Positions 17,616 through 27,886 of a DNA stretch of 57,979 nt are shown in pieces (the stretch's first letter is position 1; every line of letters starts with the position of its first letter). The position numbers and the translations under genes were made by a program. Under the pieces are notes generated by a model, which saw only the letters and a program-made list of their open reading frames with translations, searched no databases and was not told the origin of the DNA. Source of the DNA: Desulfovibrio sp. An276 (GTDB lineage Bacteria; Desulfobacterota; Desulfovibrionia; Desulfovibrionales; Desulfovibrionaceae); assembly GCF_002159665.1 (NCBI RefSeq), contig NZ_NFJC01000018.1, positions 1 to 57,979 of the forward strand, read 5' to 3'.

Positions 17616-18212
17616 CTAGTCCCGAACAGGTTGCAGGGCCTGGCGCACAAGGCGTCTGAAAAGCGCGCTGTGCCTTTCCATATCAAAGTCGGGATCGATG
17701 GCAGTCCTTGCAATGAGCCCGTCCACAAGGGCATAGAGCCAACAGGACACGGCTTCGAAATCAAGGTCGGGATCGATTTCGCCAGCCTCGGCAGCTGACG
17801 CGAGCAGGCGGGCAAAGACCTCGCGCATGAGCCTGTCGCTTTGCCTGAAGGAAGCGCGCACCCGCTCGTCCCTGGCAGCCACGGCCAGGATTTCGGTCCA
17901 AAGCCCGTGATCCACGGGGTAGCCCACATCGCGCACACAGCTCTCCATGATGGCAAGGATGCCGGCCAGGTGCCCTGATGTATCCAGCGCCTGCCTGGCC
18001 TTTTGGGCTCCCTGCGCGTGCTCGCGGGCAATCATCTCCATGAAGAGTTCTTCCTTGTTCTTGAAGTGCACATACATGGCTCCCTGGGCAAGACCGGCGG
18101 CCCTGGCTATGTCCGCCACAGTGCAGCTGGCGTAGCCCTTTTTGGCAAAGCAGCCTGCGGCGGCAACAAGCAGTCGCTCCCTGGTGGCGGATTTTTGCGC
18201 GCTGCGCTCCAT
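17616..18212 (-). CDS. TetR/AcrR-family transcriptional regulator
   Basis: 198 residues. The N-terminal helix-turn-helix (about 10-55) reads TRERLLVAAAGCFAKKGYAS, then TVADIARAAGLAQGAMYVHF, the TetR hallmark. The remainder is the helical ligand-binding and dimer domain. The ATG at 18212 has AAGGAGGG at ideal distance. Two perfect palindromes lie 18 to 53 bases upstream (18230-18247 and 18252-18265), and a secreted-protein gene runs divergently, so autoregulation and control of that neighbour are likely. The ligand is unknown. Confidence 0.9.
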   Translation of the reverse strand: MERSAQKSATRERLLVAAAGCFAKKGYASCTVADIARAAGLAQGAMYVHFKNKEELFMEMIAREHAQGAQKARQALDTSGHLAGILAIMESCVRDVGYPVDHGLWTEILAVAARDERVRASFRQSDRLMREVFARLLASAAEAGEIDPDLDFEAVSCWLYALVDGLIARTAIDPDFDMERHSALFRRLVRQALQPVRD

Positions 18213-18229
18213 GCGCTCCCTCCTTGATG

Positions 18230-18247
18230 TGAATGAATATTCATTCA
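18230..18247. promoter_or_regulatory. 18-bp perfect palindrome, likely TetR-family operator
   Basis: TGAATGAATATTCATTCA, 18 bases upstream of the TetR start codon. The size and symmetry are typical of TetR-family sites. Confidence 0.65.
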
Positions 18248-18251
18248 TTAA

Positions 18252-18265
18252 AGACCAATTGGTCT
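18252..18265. promoter_or_regulatory. 14-bp perfect palindrome, second operator candidate
   Basis: AGACCAATTGGTCT, four bases beyond the first palindrome. It may be a second site for the same regulator or a site for another one. Confidence 0.5.
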
Positions 18266-18403
18266 AAGGTCAAGAGGCACGAACAGGAAATTTGTCTGTG
18301 TGAGGCAAAGATTCCATCTGTCCTGTGCGCAATTTTCGGGCAGGGAAATATTTTGTCATTGGGAAAAAGCTGTGCTATGAAACGGTCAAAGGGAGGAACC
18401 ACC

Positions 18404-19174
18404 GTGTACAGCTTGCGTTGCACATTCTTGTCCATGCTGCTTATGGGGTCGCTGGTCACGCTGCCGGCAGCCACCATTTACGCCGCCCAGGCCGCTTCGA
18501 GCGAGGGCGCTGTCACTATCGGCACGGTACAGCCGCCAGACGGAGCTGAAAAGACTGCACCAGCATCAGCGGAACCGGCCACAACCAGTTCCGCGAACGC
18601 CGGGACTTCGGCAGCTGTCGCTGGTTCTGGGACTGACGTTGCCGAAACCGTGAGCCCTGTTGTCGTCGACAATGCTCCGATCCAGTCACAGGGCCATACA
18701 CAGAATCAGCTCCAGTCCGAAACAGCCCAGGCTGACGCGAAAGCTGCTCCTGCAGCAGGGGAGAGTGCCCTCAAGGGATTTGTGCCCTCGGTGGCCCTTG
18801 TGCGCCATCTTGTGAAGGAGAGCGAGCTTCCGGCCATGCGGCTTTCCCTGGGGCTTGTGAATTTTGTGGGCGAGGTGGACGGCGCCTACCCCGGCGAAGA
18901 CTCCTTTGCCATCCTGCCACTGGGTCACGACGCTGTGGTCGAGGTGTACGAGCTCAGCTACGATGGCAGGGAAGTCATCCAGCCGAAGGAACCCAGTGTT
19001 GTGCGCGAAATGGGCGCCAACGAGGCCTACGTGCTGCGCGTTCCCTATTTTGCCGGGCATCCCACAAGAGAAATTTGCGTCAAGACCGGTGGCAAGAGGC
19101 ACTGCTGGCGCCCAGGATCCGAAGAGCTCGGCGAGGGCTTTTTGTCCTGGAAGCGAACCAAGGGCATGAAATAG
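18404..19174 (+). CDS. Secreted hypothetical protein
   Basis: About 256 residues, starting at a GTG at 18404 because GGGAGG stands seven bases before it; an ATG at 18377 is possible but has no good ribosome site. A signal peptide (TFLSMLLMGSLVTLPAATIYAAQA) is followed by a low-complexity Ala/Ser/Thr/Gln linker of about 100 residues. The C-terminal domain of about 135 residues has GLVNFVGEVDGAYPGEDSF and a pair of late cysteines (EICVKTGGKRHC) that could form a disulfide. No family is recognised. It is divergent from the TetR gene and may be its target. Confidence 0.7.
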   Translation: MYSLRCTFLSMLLMGSLVTLPAATIYAAQAASSEGAVTIGTVQPPDGAEKTAPASAEPATTSSANAGTSAAVAGSGTDVAETVSPVVVDNAPIQSQGHTQNQLQSETAQADAKAAPAAGESALKGFVPSVALVRHLVKESELPAMRLSLGLVNFVGEVDGAYPGEDSFAILPLGHDAVVEVYELSYDGREVIQPKEPSVVREMGANEAYVLRVPYFAGHPTREICVKTGGKRHCWRPGSEELGEGFLSWKRTKGMK

Positions 19175-19194
19175 CCTTGCTTCAAGAAATTGCT

Positions 19195-19230
19195 GCCCCG
19201 CGTTTGCAAAGTCTTCGCGGGGCTTTTTTT
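19195..19230 (+). terminator. Terminator of the secreted-protein gene
   Basis: GCCCCGCG ... CGCGGGGC followed by TTTTTTT. Confidence 0.85.
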
Positions 19231-19236
19231 GTGCCG

Positions 19237-19266
19237 CAAAAAAAAGCCCCCGTTGATGCGGGGGCT
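19237..19266 (-). terminator. Terminator of crcB
   Basis: On the minus strand AGCCCCCGC-ATCAA-CGGGGGCT is followed by a T-run. It stands back to back with the terminator at 19195. Confidence 0.85.
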
Positions 19267-19292
19267 ACGGTACAAAGTGCTTTTCTGGCATG

Positions 19293-19682
19293 TCAGCCAA
19301 AGAATTTTGCTATCAGTCCGGAGAAGCGCATGCCGAGCTGCAGGGCTATTATGCCGATAATGACCTGGCCCGCCACATTGAGGGCCAGGGCAAGCCAGGC
19401 CCTGCTTTCAAGGAGCGCGTTGGAATCGAAGACAAAGGTCGAGAAGGTGGTGAAGGATCCCATAAAGCCTGTCAGAATCACAACGCGCGTGGCGTCCGAA
19501 AAAAGCCTGTGCACGCTAGCCATGCCCCAGATGGTACCAAACAGAAAACAGCCAAGAATGTTGGTGAGAAAGATGCCCCAGGGAAAGGCGCTTTTGACAA
19601 GGGCGGACACGAGAGCCGAAAAGCCGTAGCGTGCAAGGCCTCCCAGGGCGCTCGCAAGGGCAAAGAGCAGAAGGTGTCGCAT
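19293..19682 (-). CDS. crcB: Fluoride channel CrcB/Fluc
   Basis: A 129-residue four-helix membrane protein that exports fluoride as a dual-topology dimer. Family motifs are visible: GGLARYG near the start, LTNILGCFLFGT, and the signature GFMGSFTTFSTF with the pore phenylalanines. The ATG at 19682 lies immediately past the TAG of ispDF (TAGGATG), so its translation is probably coupled to that gene. No fluoride riboswitch is visible. Confidence 0.93.
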   Translation of the reverse strand: MRHLLLFALASALGGLARYGFSALVSALVKSAFPWGIFLTNILGCFLFGTIWGMASVHRLFSDATRVVILTGFMGSFTTFSTFVFDSNALLESRAWLALALNVAGQVIIGIIALQLGMRFSGLIAKFFG

Positions 19683-19683
19683 C

Positions 19684-20889
19684 CTATTCGCCGGAAAGAC
19701 CTGCGACCACAGCACAGGCCTTGATGCCCAAAAGCTCGCCTGTAAAGCCCAGGCCCTCTTCTGTCGTGGCCTTCACGTTGACATGGGCTATGTCAAGGCC
19801 AAGCAGGGAAGCCAGATTTTCCCGTATGCTCTTCTTGTAGGCCCCAAGGCGCGGCTTTTGGGCAATGACCGTTACGTCCGCGTGGGTGAGTGTCACGCCA
19901 GCCTCGTGCACAAGGCCCAGCACAGTCTTGAGAAGCTCTACGGAGCTTGCTCCGTCAAAGGCCGGATCCGAGTCCGGGAAAAGCTCCCCTATGTCTCCCT
20001 TGCCTATCATGCCAAGCAGGGCGTCCATGAGGGCATGCAAAAGAACATCGCCATCCGAGTGGGCGGCAATGGTATAGGGCGAGGGGATGGCTATACCGCC
20101 AAGAACCAGGGGACGCTCGCCACCGTAGCGGTGCACGTCGTAGCCAAAGCCCGTGCAGGGAACAGTTTTCTCCAGGGTCTTCAGATCGTCCGCAGTGGTT
20201 ATCTTCAAATTCGCCTCCTCCCCTTCGACTATCCATACCTTGTGGCCTGCAGCCTCCATGAGGCTCGCGTCGTCTGTCACCGTATTGGATTGGGTGTTGA
20301 GGGCATGATGGGCTTCCCAAAGAAGCCTTCTGTCGAATCCCTGGGGGGTTTGCACTGCGCGCAAGGCAGATCTGTCCGGTGTCGCAAGAACCATGCCGCA
20401 ACCGTCCACCTGCTTTATGGTGTCCTTGACCGCAAGTCCGGGGATGACGGCAATGGCTCCCTCGCGCAATTTTTCGCACAGGGCATGTACAAGGTTTGTG
20501 GAAAAGAAGGGACGTGCCGCATCGTGCACAAGAACGTGGGTCGCACTTTTGGGAACGAGTTCAAGGCCAGCCAGCACGCTATCCTGTCGCCTTGCTCCCC
20601 CCCTGGCAAAGAGCAGGGGAAGGTTGATCCCGTCACCTTGGGCAAAGCCAAGGGCAAGCTCCCTGTTCTCCTCGAAGGCATCCTTTGGAAAAACCAGGAC
20701 CACACCCGCGATTGTTCCCGAGGCAACGCTCGTGCGAACACTTTGCCAGTAGAGCGGGCGTTCCCTGTAGGTCAGAAACTGTTTCGGAAGCCCCCTTGTC
20801 TGTGCGGCAAGGCGCGTTCCCTTTCCCGCGGCAAGCAGGACAAGCCAGGGTGCCTCCACGTTTTGTACAGTCTCTTGCCTTGTGTCCAT
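19684..20889 (-). CDS. ispDF: Bifunctional IspDF (MEP pathway cytidylyltransferase and cyclodiphosphate synthase)
   Basis: 401 residues that join two non-consecutive MEP isoprenoid steps. The IspD half makes CDP-methylerythritol; it shows LLAAGKGTRL (18-27) and VLVHDAARPFF. The IspF half starts at residue 247 with GFGYDVHRYG, followed by HSDGDVLLHALMDALLG, and forms the cyclic diphosphate. The ATG at 20889 follows GGGAGAGCAGG; in-frame sequence upstream runs into the RNase P RNA gene and is not coding. The fusion is known in alpha- and epsilonproteobacteria and Desulfovibrionales. crcB follows directly. Confidence 0.96.
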   Translation of the reverse strand: MDTRQETVQNVEAPWLVLLAAGKGTRLAAQTRGLPKQFLTYRERPLYWQSVRTSVASGTIAGVVLVFPKDAFEENRELALGFAQGDGINLPLLFARGGARRQDSVLAGLELVPKSATHVLVHDAARPFFSTNLVHALCEKLREGAIAVIPGLAVKDTIKQVDGCGMVLATPDRSALRAVQTPQGFDRRLLWEAHHALNTQSNTVTDDASLMEAAGHKVWIVEGEEANLKITTADDLKTLEKTVPCTGFGYDVHRYGGERPLVLGGIAIPSPYTIAAHSDGDVLLHALMDALLGMIGKGDIGELFPDSDPAFDGASSVELLKTVLGLVHEAGVTLTHADVTVIAQKPRLGAYKKSIRENLASLLGLDIAHVNVKATTEEGLGFTGELLGIKACAVVAGLSGE

Positions 20890-20929
20890 CCTGCTCTCCC
20901 TTTCCGGGGTGTTGTCTGTCTGAAAAAAT

Positions 20930-21293
20930 GGGCGGAGCGGAACTGTAAGCCGGGTTTTGTCGTACGATCCGTCAGGGATCGCGGGACCGTCATTCCTCTG
21001 GAGACACAGTCGCCTGTGCCCTCTAGCAACCGACCCGGGAGACATGTGGCCGGGCAAGCCGCCTCCCCTATTTGGTCTTGCTCCGGACGTGGTATGCCGA
21101 GCATCCGGCATTGCTGCCGGATCTGGTGGTCTCTTACACCACCGTTTCACCCTTACCCAATACCTGGGCGGTTTGCTTTCTGTGGCGCTGTCAGAGGGTC
21201 GCCCCTCCCGGGTGTTACCCGGCGTCCTGCCCTGTGGAGCCCGGACTTTCCTCTCGGGGTCTCCCCCAAGCGACGATCCGTCCCACTCCGCCT
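20930..21293 (-). ncRNA. rnpB: RNase P RNA (class A)
   Basis: Read on the minus strand, the conserved core GAGGAAAGTCCGGGCTCC lies near the 5' end, and the 3' part holds ACCCGGCTTACAG. The terminal P1 stem pairs GGCGGAGTGGGAC (5' end) with GTTCCGCTCCGCC (3' end). A run of T directly follows the 3' strand and serves as a terminator. About 364 nucleotides, in the normal range. It is the catalytic subunit that matures tRNA 5' ends. No separate promoter is obvious, so it may be processed from the upstream zinc-ribbon gene transcript. Confidence 0.93.
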
Positions 21294-21301
21294 GATGTGC
21301 A

Positions 21302-21331
21302 CTGGCCCGGGGTGGAATGTCCCCGGGCCAG
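21302..21331. other. Perfect 11-bp stem-loop between rnpB and the zinc-ribbon gene
   Basis: CTGGCCCGGGG and CCCCGGGCCAG flank an 8-base loop. There is no T-run, so it is a processing site or pause site rather than a clear intrinsic terminator. Confidence 0.5.
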
Positions 21332-21345
21332 GAAAAAGTGTGGCT

Positions 21346-22413
21346 TTACTTCTCGGGCTCGTTTTCCTCGGTTTCGTCGGAAAGGCCGTCCAGACCGGTC
21401 ATTTCGGTCATATCCGTCAGATCGGACACATTGGCCATGGTGCTCATGCTGTCCAGGGTGGATTCGATGTCGCCCATGTGGTGCAGCTCGTCGTCAAGGA
21501 CGTCCGCAGAGGACACGAAGGACACGTCCTCGCGCTCTTCCTTGTAGTCTCCCTTGTCCAGAGCTGCAGAGCGGCCCATGGAAGGCTTTCTCGTGGTGTG
21601 CCTGCCGTTCTCCTGTTCCCTGGCAGCTGCTGCCTGTGCCTCGGGATCGTCTGCGATGTAGTGATCGCGCCAGACAATGATGCGCTGGCAGGAGGGGCAG
21701 TTCTTGATGTCTATGCCGCGCAGAAGTTCGTTGAAGGTCTGGGGCGGCAGGGCAATGTGGCAGCTCGGGCACACGGCCTCCGTGAGGGAGACAATGACAG
21801 GGTGTTCGAGGCGGCCGCGGATGAATTCGTAGCGCTCAAGGATGGGGTCGGGCACATCCTTGCACTTTTCCTCGCGCTCGGCCTCGTCCAGGGCAAGATC
21901 CTTTTCCAGAACAGCCATCTTCTCGGACAGGGACTGGCGCTTTTCCTCAACCTCTGCCTTCAGGGCCAGATAGTCTGGCTCCTTCTCCTCAATGATGGAT
22001 TCGATGCGACGCTGCTCGTCGAGCAGGGTCACGCGCTCCACTTCGCGGGGCTGTGCCATCTTTTCGATGGTATCGATTTCCCTGGTCACGGCGTTGTACT
22101 CGCGCTCGTTTTGCGTGTCCATGAGCTTGTCCTTGCTCTTGCGCAAACGCTCGCTTTCCTCTTCCATGTTCCTGCGCAGCATGGCTTCCTGTTCGCGCAG
22201 ATGGTTAATTCTGTCCTGATATCTTTCGATGTCCTGCTGCTTCTGGGCAAGCTCGGCTTCCTTCTCCTCCAGTTCCCTGGGCTCGATCTCGAGCTGCTGC
22301 CTCTTTTCGTAGATCCTGTCGTCGATCTTCTGCAGCTCCTTCAGGCTCTTGATTCTGCGAAGGTAGAGTTGGTGCTGCTGATCTGCTTCCCTGTTTTCCA
22401 TGATCTGATCCAT
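21346..22413 (-). CDS. Coiled-coil protein with C4 zinc ribbon (DUF164/CT398-like)
   Basis: About 355 residues. The first two thirds are a long antiparallel coiled coil rich in Glu, Arg and Lys. A C4 zinc ribbon follows, with VCPSCH and NCPSCQ 30 residues apart. Relatives include chlamydial CT398 (CdsZ) and Helicobacter HP0958, which bind secretion or flagellar components and RpoN or RNA. The acidic tail, rich in Asp, Glu and Met, extends the family length. The start at ATG 22413 is chosen over an upstream one because AGGA lies before it. rnpB lies directly downstream. Confidence 0.85.
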   Translation of the reverse strand: MDQIMENREADQQHQLYLRRIKSLKELQKIDDRIYEKRQQLEIEPRELEEKEAELAQKQQDIERYQDRINHLREQEAMLRRNMEEESERLRKSKDKLMDTQNEREYNAVTREIDTIEKMAQPREVERVTLLDEQRRIESIIEEKEPDYLALKAEVEEKRQSLSEKMAVLEKDLALDEAEREEKCKDVPDPILERYEFIRGRLEHPVIVSLTEAVCPSCHIALPPQTFNELLRGIDIKNCPSCQRIIVWRDHYIADDPEAQAAAAREQENGRHTTRKPSMGRSAALDKGDYKEEREDVSFVSSADVLDDELHHMGDIESTLDSMSTMANVSDLTDMTEMTGLDGLSDETEENEPEK

Positions 22414-22513
22414 TCCTGTGTATCCTGATATATGTATTTGGGTGTCCGAATATGGGTGAGGCAAAAGCCTTTGTGAGCAAAAAGTTGGTTTAAGCGTGCA
22501 AGCCTGTCTTGGC

Positions 22514-23284
22514 CTATCTTGTCACAGCGCTCGCGAAGGGCGAATGCGAGGGCACGAAGAAGGTTTCGATGTCAAAAATCGTTCCAAGGCGCTGCGCCAT
22601 CTCGCGCATCATCTCCTCCTCGAGACTGTGGTGGCCCACGTCGAGAATGGCTATGCGCGCGTCGAGAGCCGCGTGGTATTTGACATCGCCCGTGATGTAG
22701 AGATCCGCACCGCTTTTCTCTGCCTCTTCCATGAGCGAGGCCCCCGAGCCAGTACAGTAGGCAACGCGGGCGATTTTTTCCGGAACATTGCCAGCCGTGA
22801 CCGCAAGGGACATGTCCACCCTTTGGGACAGGGCAGCGACCAGTTCCGCAAGGCTTTTTGGGGCAGGCAGATCCCCTGCAAGGCCAAAGCCAATGCCTTC
22901 CCCTGTCTCCTCCAGAAGGACAGGGTGGCGCAGGCACAAGTGCCTTGCAAGCCAGCCCACAGGGCCGTCCGGCTGCACGTCGAGCGAGGTGTGGGCAGCG
23001 TAGAGCCCGGCGTCCGCCCGAAAGAGCAGGGAAAGCACTGTGTGGTAGTTGTCGAGCCTGTTCGGAAGATGGGGCGAGAGCGAGAGCGGGTGGTGGGTCA
23101 GAATGAAGTCCGCGCCCTCGTCAAGGGCCCTTTCGATTGTGGCTGGCACAGGGTCGAGGGCCACAGCAAGGCGCCTGACCTCGGTGTGCCTGCAGGCAAC
23201 CTGCAACCCGGACTTGTCCCAGGACGCGGCACCCTTGAGGGGCGCAATCTTCTCGATGGCGCAAACAATGTCTGCAACCTGCAT
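22514..23284 (-). CDS. NIF3/YbgI-family dinuclear metal protein
   Basis: A 256-residue protein of the NIF3-like family, usually a hexamer with two metals per subunit. The metal motifs LTHHPL and the late GHHSLEEE are present. E. coli YbgI and relatives are annotated as GTP cyclohydrolase I type 2 in many databases, but the physiological role is unsettled. The ATG at 23284 follows GGAGA. It lies 30 bases after the purQ stop on the same strand and ahead of the zinc-ribbon gene, so the three probably form one operon; the zinc-ribbon and NIF3 pair is common in related bacteria. Confidence 0.9.
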   Translation of the reverse strand: MQVADIVCAIEKIAPLKGAASWDKSGLQVACRHTEVRRLAVALDPVPATIERALDEGADFILTHHPLSLSPHLPNRLDNYHTVLSLLFRADAGLYAAHTSLDVQPDGPVGWLARHLCLRHPVLLEETGEGIGFGLAGDLPAPKSLAELVAALSQRVDMSLAVTAGNVPEKIARVAYCTGSGASLMEEAEKSGADLYITGDVKYHAALDARIAILDVGHHSLEEEMMREMAQRLGTIFDIETFFVPSHSPFASAVTR

Positions 23285-23314
23285 GGCGCAAATCTCCGGG
23301 AATTGTCCTGCGGC

Positions 23315-24121
23315 CTAGAGTCCGCGCAGATGCTGGACAGCGTTCAAAAAGAGCATGGTGCCAGGGGCGTCCACTTCCTCGCGCGTCCAGCCGGGATGGT
23401 TGGTCACGTGGTTGAAGGCCTCGGGGTGGGGCATGAGGCCCATCACGCAGCCTGTGGGATCCGTGAGGGCCGCGGCATTGTCCGCAGAGCCGTTGGGATT
23501 GTAGGGATACTCGTTCGTGGGCTCGCCGGTCGCGGGGTTGGCGTAGCGCAGGGGAATGAGTTCCTCGCGCAAAAGCCTGTCCAGAACATCCTGCGAGGCA
23601 GGCACAAGGCGACCTTCGCCGTGGCGCACGGGCATGCGCATGAGCGGCAGGTTTTTCGTGAACACGCAGGGACTCTTGGGGTTGGGCGCCAGCGTAACCC
23701 AGCGATCCTCGTAGCGCATGCTTTCGTTGTGCCCAAGGGAGACCTGGCGGGTGAAATCTCCGTCAAAGCCAGGCAGAAGGCCAAGCTTCACCAGAAGCTG
23801 GAAGCCGTTGCATATGCCCAGGATGAGTCTGCCGTCACGGTAGAACTTTTCCAGCCTGTCGTAGAGGCGTGTGCCTGTGCAGTCGCGCATGTAGCGCCAG
23901 CGCATGCTCGCTGCCTGGGCAGCGCCGAGATCGTCCCCGTCCAGAAATCCGCCCGGGAAGATGAGAAAGTCGTACTCGTCCAGGATGACGCGCCCTTGTG
24001 CAATGTCCGAGAAGAAGACGATGTCCGCCTTGTCTGCTCCGGCCTGACGGGCCGCGTAGGCCGTTTCCTCCTGGGAGTTGGTGCCGTAGCCCTGGATAAC
24101 GAGGGTGTTGACTCTGCCCAT
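23315..24121 (-). CDS. purQ: Phosphoribosylformylglycinamidine synthase, glutaminase subunit (PurQ-like)
   Basis: A 268-residue class I glutamine amidotransferase that supplies ammonia for the FGAM step of purine synthesis. It shows FPGGFLDGDDLGA, the nucleophile elbow GICNGFQLL with Cys104, and the His/Glu pair in MPHPEAFNH. The length exceeds the ~225 residues of small PurQ and fits the larger type. The ATG at 24121 follows GGAG. purL and purS are not in the window. A different DJ-1/PfpI-like role is less likely given the MPHPEAFNH motif. Confidence 0.88.
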   Translation of the reverse strand: MGRVNTLVIQGYGTNSQEETAYAARQAGADKADIVFFSDIAQGRVILDEYDFLIFPGGFLDGDDLGAAQAASMRWRYMRDCTGTRLYDRLEKFYRDGRLILGICNGFQLLVKLGLLPGFDGDFTRQVSLGHNESMRYEDRWVTLAPNPKSPCVFTKNLPLMRMPVRHGEGRLVPASQDVLDRLLREELIPLRYANPATGEPTNEYPYNPNGSADNAAALTDPTGCVMGLMPHPEAFNHVTNHPGWTREEVDAPGTMLFLNAVQHLRGL

Positions 24122-26068
<1,947 letters not shown>

Positions 26069-26140
26069 GCCACAAGCGTTTTTTTGCCTGTGCCAGGATC
26101 CTGCCGGGTCCTGGCACAAACGGCATTTTGGAGACAAGTG

Positions 26141-27496
26141 ATGTCGGATCGTTTTTTTGGCACTGACGGCCTTCGCGGCCGTGCGAACACCTGGCCCATG
26201 ACCGTGGACGTGGCCCTGCGCCTGGGGCTTGCCGCAGGCATGTTCTTCAAGCGAAAGGGCGACTGCCAGCACAAGGTGGTTATAGGCAAGGACACGAGGC
26301 TTTCCGGCTACATGTTCGAATCCGCCCTCACTGCCGGCCTGTGCGCAGCCGGCATGAAGGTCATCATGACAGGCCCTTTGCCGACCCCGGCCATCTCCTT
26401 TCTGACCAGGAGCATGCGCGCGGATTTCGGCGTGGTCATTTCCGCGTCCCACAATCCGTACATGGACAACGGTATAAAGTTCTTTGACGAGGAGGGCTTC
26501 AAGCTGCCCGACGATCAGGAGGACGCCATCTCCGCCATGGTCCTGGACGCGGACTACCGCTGGCCCTATCCGCCTTCCGACAGGGTGGGCAGGGCCTCCA
26601 AGATTGAGGACGCTGGCGGCCGCTACATTGTCTACACGAAAAGCTGCTTCCCTGCAGGCATGACGCTGAGCGGCCTGCGCATCGTGGTGGACTGCGCAAA
26701 CGGTGCAAGCTACAAGGTGGCTCCCCTGGCCCTTGAGGAACTCGGAGCCGAGGTTGTGCGCGTAGGCACATCTCCCAACGGCCTCAACATCAACGATCAC
26801 GTGGGTGCCCTGCATCCCGAGACCATGGCAGCCAAGGTAAAGGAAGTGCGCGCGGACGTGGGCATTGCCCTGGACGGCGACGCAGACCGCCTCATCATGG
26901 CAGACGAGCACGGCACCATCCTCGATGGCGACCAGCTCATGGCCATGTGCGCAAAGGACCTTCTGGACAGGGGCGAGCTGCCAGGCAATGCCATAGTGGC
27001 AACTGCCATGAGCAATCTGGCCCTCGAGGTCTTCATGCAGGAAAATGGCGGAAAGCTCCTCCGTAGCAAGGTGGGCGACCGCTACGTCATGGAGATGATG
27101 CGCAGGGAAGGGGTTATGTTCGGCGGCGAGCAGTCCGGACACCTTATTTTCCGCAAATTCTCCACCACTGGCGACGGCCTTCTGGCAGCGTTGCAGATAC
27201 TGCGCATCCTGCGCGAGAAGGACAAGCCGCTTTCGGAGATCGGCGGACTTCTTAAGCTCTTCCCCCAGAAGCTCCTCAACGTGCGCGTGGAGCAGAAGGT
27301 GCCCTTCGAGCAAAAGCCGGTCATTGGCGAGACTGTCGCAAAGATCGAGCAGGCTCTCGGCAATCGCGGCAGGGTTGTTTTGCGCTACTCCGGAACCGAG
27401 GCCTTGTGCCGCATCATGGTGGAGGCCGAGGATCCGGAAAAGGTCGAGCTCTACACGAAGGAACTGGCGGACGTGGTGCGCCGCGAACTGGGCTAA
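26141..27496 (+). CDS. glmM: Phosphoglucosamine mutase
   Basis: A 451-residue enzyme that interconverts glucosamine 6- and 1-phosphate on the way to UDP-GlcNAc. It begins [16 protein letters not shown]. The phosphoserine loop is ISASHNP with Ser103, the Mg-binding loop is DGDADR, the sugar-binding loop is GGEQSGH, and the phosphate-binding end is RYSGTE. The ATG at 26141 follows GGAG. It sits downstream of pyrG and probably shares its transcript, linking two UTP- and UDP-sugar-related steps. A terminator follows. Confidence 0.97.
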   Translation: MSDRFFGTDGLRGRANTWPMTVDVALRLGLAAGMFFKRKGDCQHKVVIGKDTRLSGYMFESALTAGLCAAGMKVIMTGPLPTPAISFLTRSMRADFGVVISASHNPYMDNGIKFFDEEGFKLPDDQEDAISAMVLDADYRWPYPPSDRVGRASKIEDAGGRYIVYTKSCFPAGMTLSGLRIVVDCANGASYKVAPLALEELGAEVVRVGTSPNGLNINDHVGALHPETMAAKVKEVRADVGIALDGDADRLIMADEHGTILDGDQLMAMCAKDLLDRGELPGNAIVATAMSNLALEVFMQENGGKLLRSKVGDRYVMEMMRREGVMFGGEQSGHLIFRKFSTTGDGLLAALQILRILREKDKPLSEIGGLLKLFPQKLLNVRVEQKVPFEQKPVIGETVAKIEQALGNRGRVVLRYSGTEALCRIMVEAEDPEKVELYTKELADVVRRELG

Positions 27497-27527
27497 CGCC
27501 ATCCTTTGCTTGGAAAGATAATGAAGA

Positions 27528-27560
27528 GGGGACTCCCTTTGTTGGGGGAGCCCCTTTTGT
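27528..27560 (+). terminator. Terminator of glmM
   Basis: GGGGACTCCC, loop TTTGTT, GGGGGAGCCCC, then TTTTGTTTT. Confidence 0.8.
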
Positions 27561-27766
27561 TTTGGGTGCGCAAAGAGGAACAGGCGCTTGGGCGGCGTTT
27601 GCCGCTCTGACAGGTACGGGCGCAGAATTTGATGTCAGTGAAAGGAAAGCCTATGGTCTCGGGATGTCGAGCCATGCATTCCTGCGATCCCTGCGTCATA
27701 GGGTGGCAAGAAGCCGCTTTGCACAAAGGGGCGCGCAAGGTCATGCAACAAGGTTCAGCCATGCTT

Positions 27767-27795
27767 TTGGCGTATGCTATGCCATAAAATATAAG
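27767..27795 (+). promoter_or_regulatory. Sigma70-like promoter of the hydrolase gene
   Basis: TTGGCG (27767-27772), 17 bases, TATAAG (27790-27795), about 90 bases before the ATG. Confidence 0.55.
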
Positions 27796-27886
27796 TATTT
27801 GCTATTTTTGAGTCGCCTGCGCTAGGTTGAGGGTGCAAACCATCAATGGGCCAATCCCAAGGCCCCCAAAAGGATAGGGGACTCTC

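Larger units (their letters stand above)
27497..27886. other. Intergenic region before the alpha/beta hydrolase
   Basis: 390 bases without a convincing gene. It holds the glmM terminator and a good promoter at 27767-27795. I see nothing else that I can support. Confidence 0.6.

Noticed and set aside
19783..22428. An 881-codon open frame on the plus strand
   Set aside because: It runs antisense through ispDF, the RNase P RNA and the zinc-ribbon gene, so it cannot be a real gene alongside rnpB.
26083..26116. Terminator between pyrG and glmM
   Set aside because: The hairpin GTGCCAGGA / TCCTGGCAC is strong but lacks a T-run, and the two genes are close and co-directional. More likely a processing or pause site.
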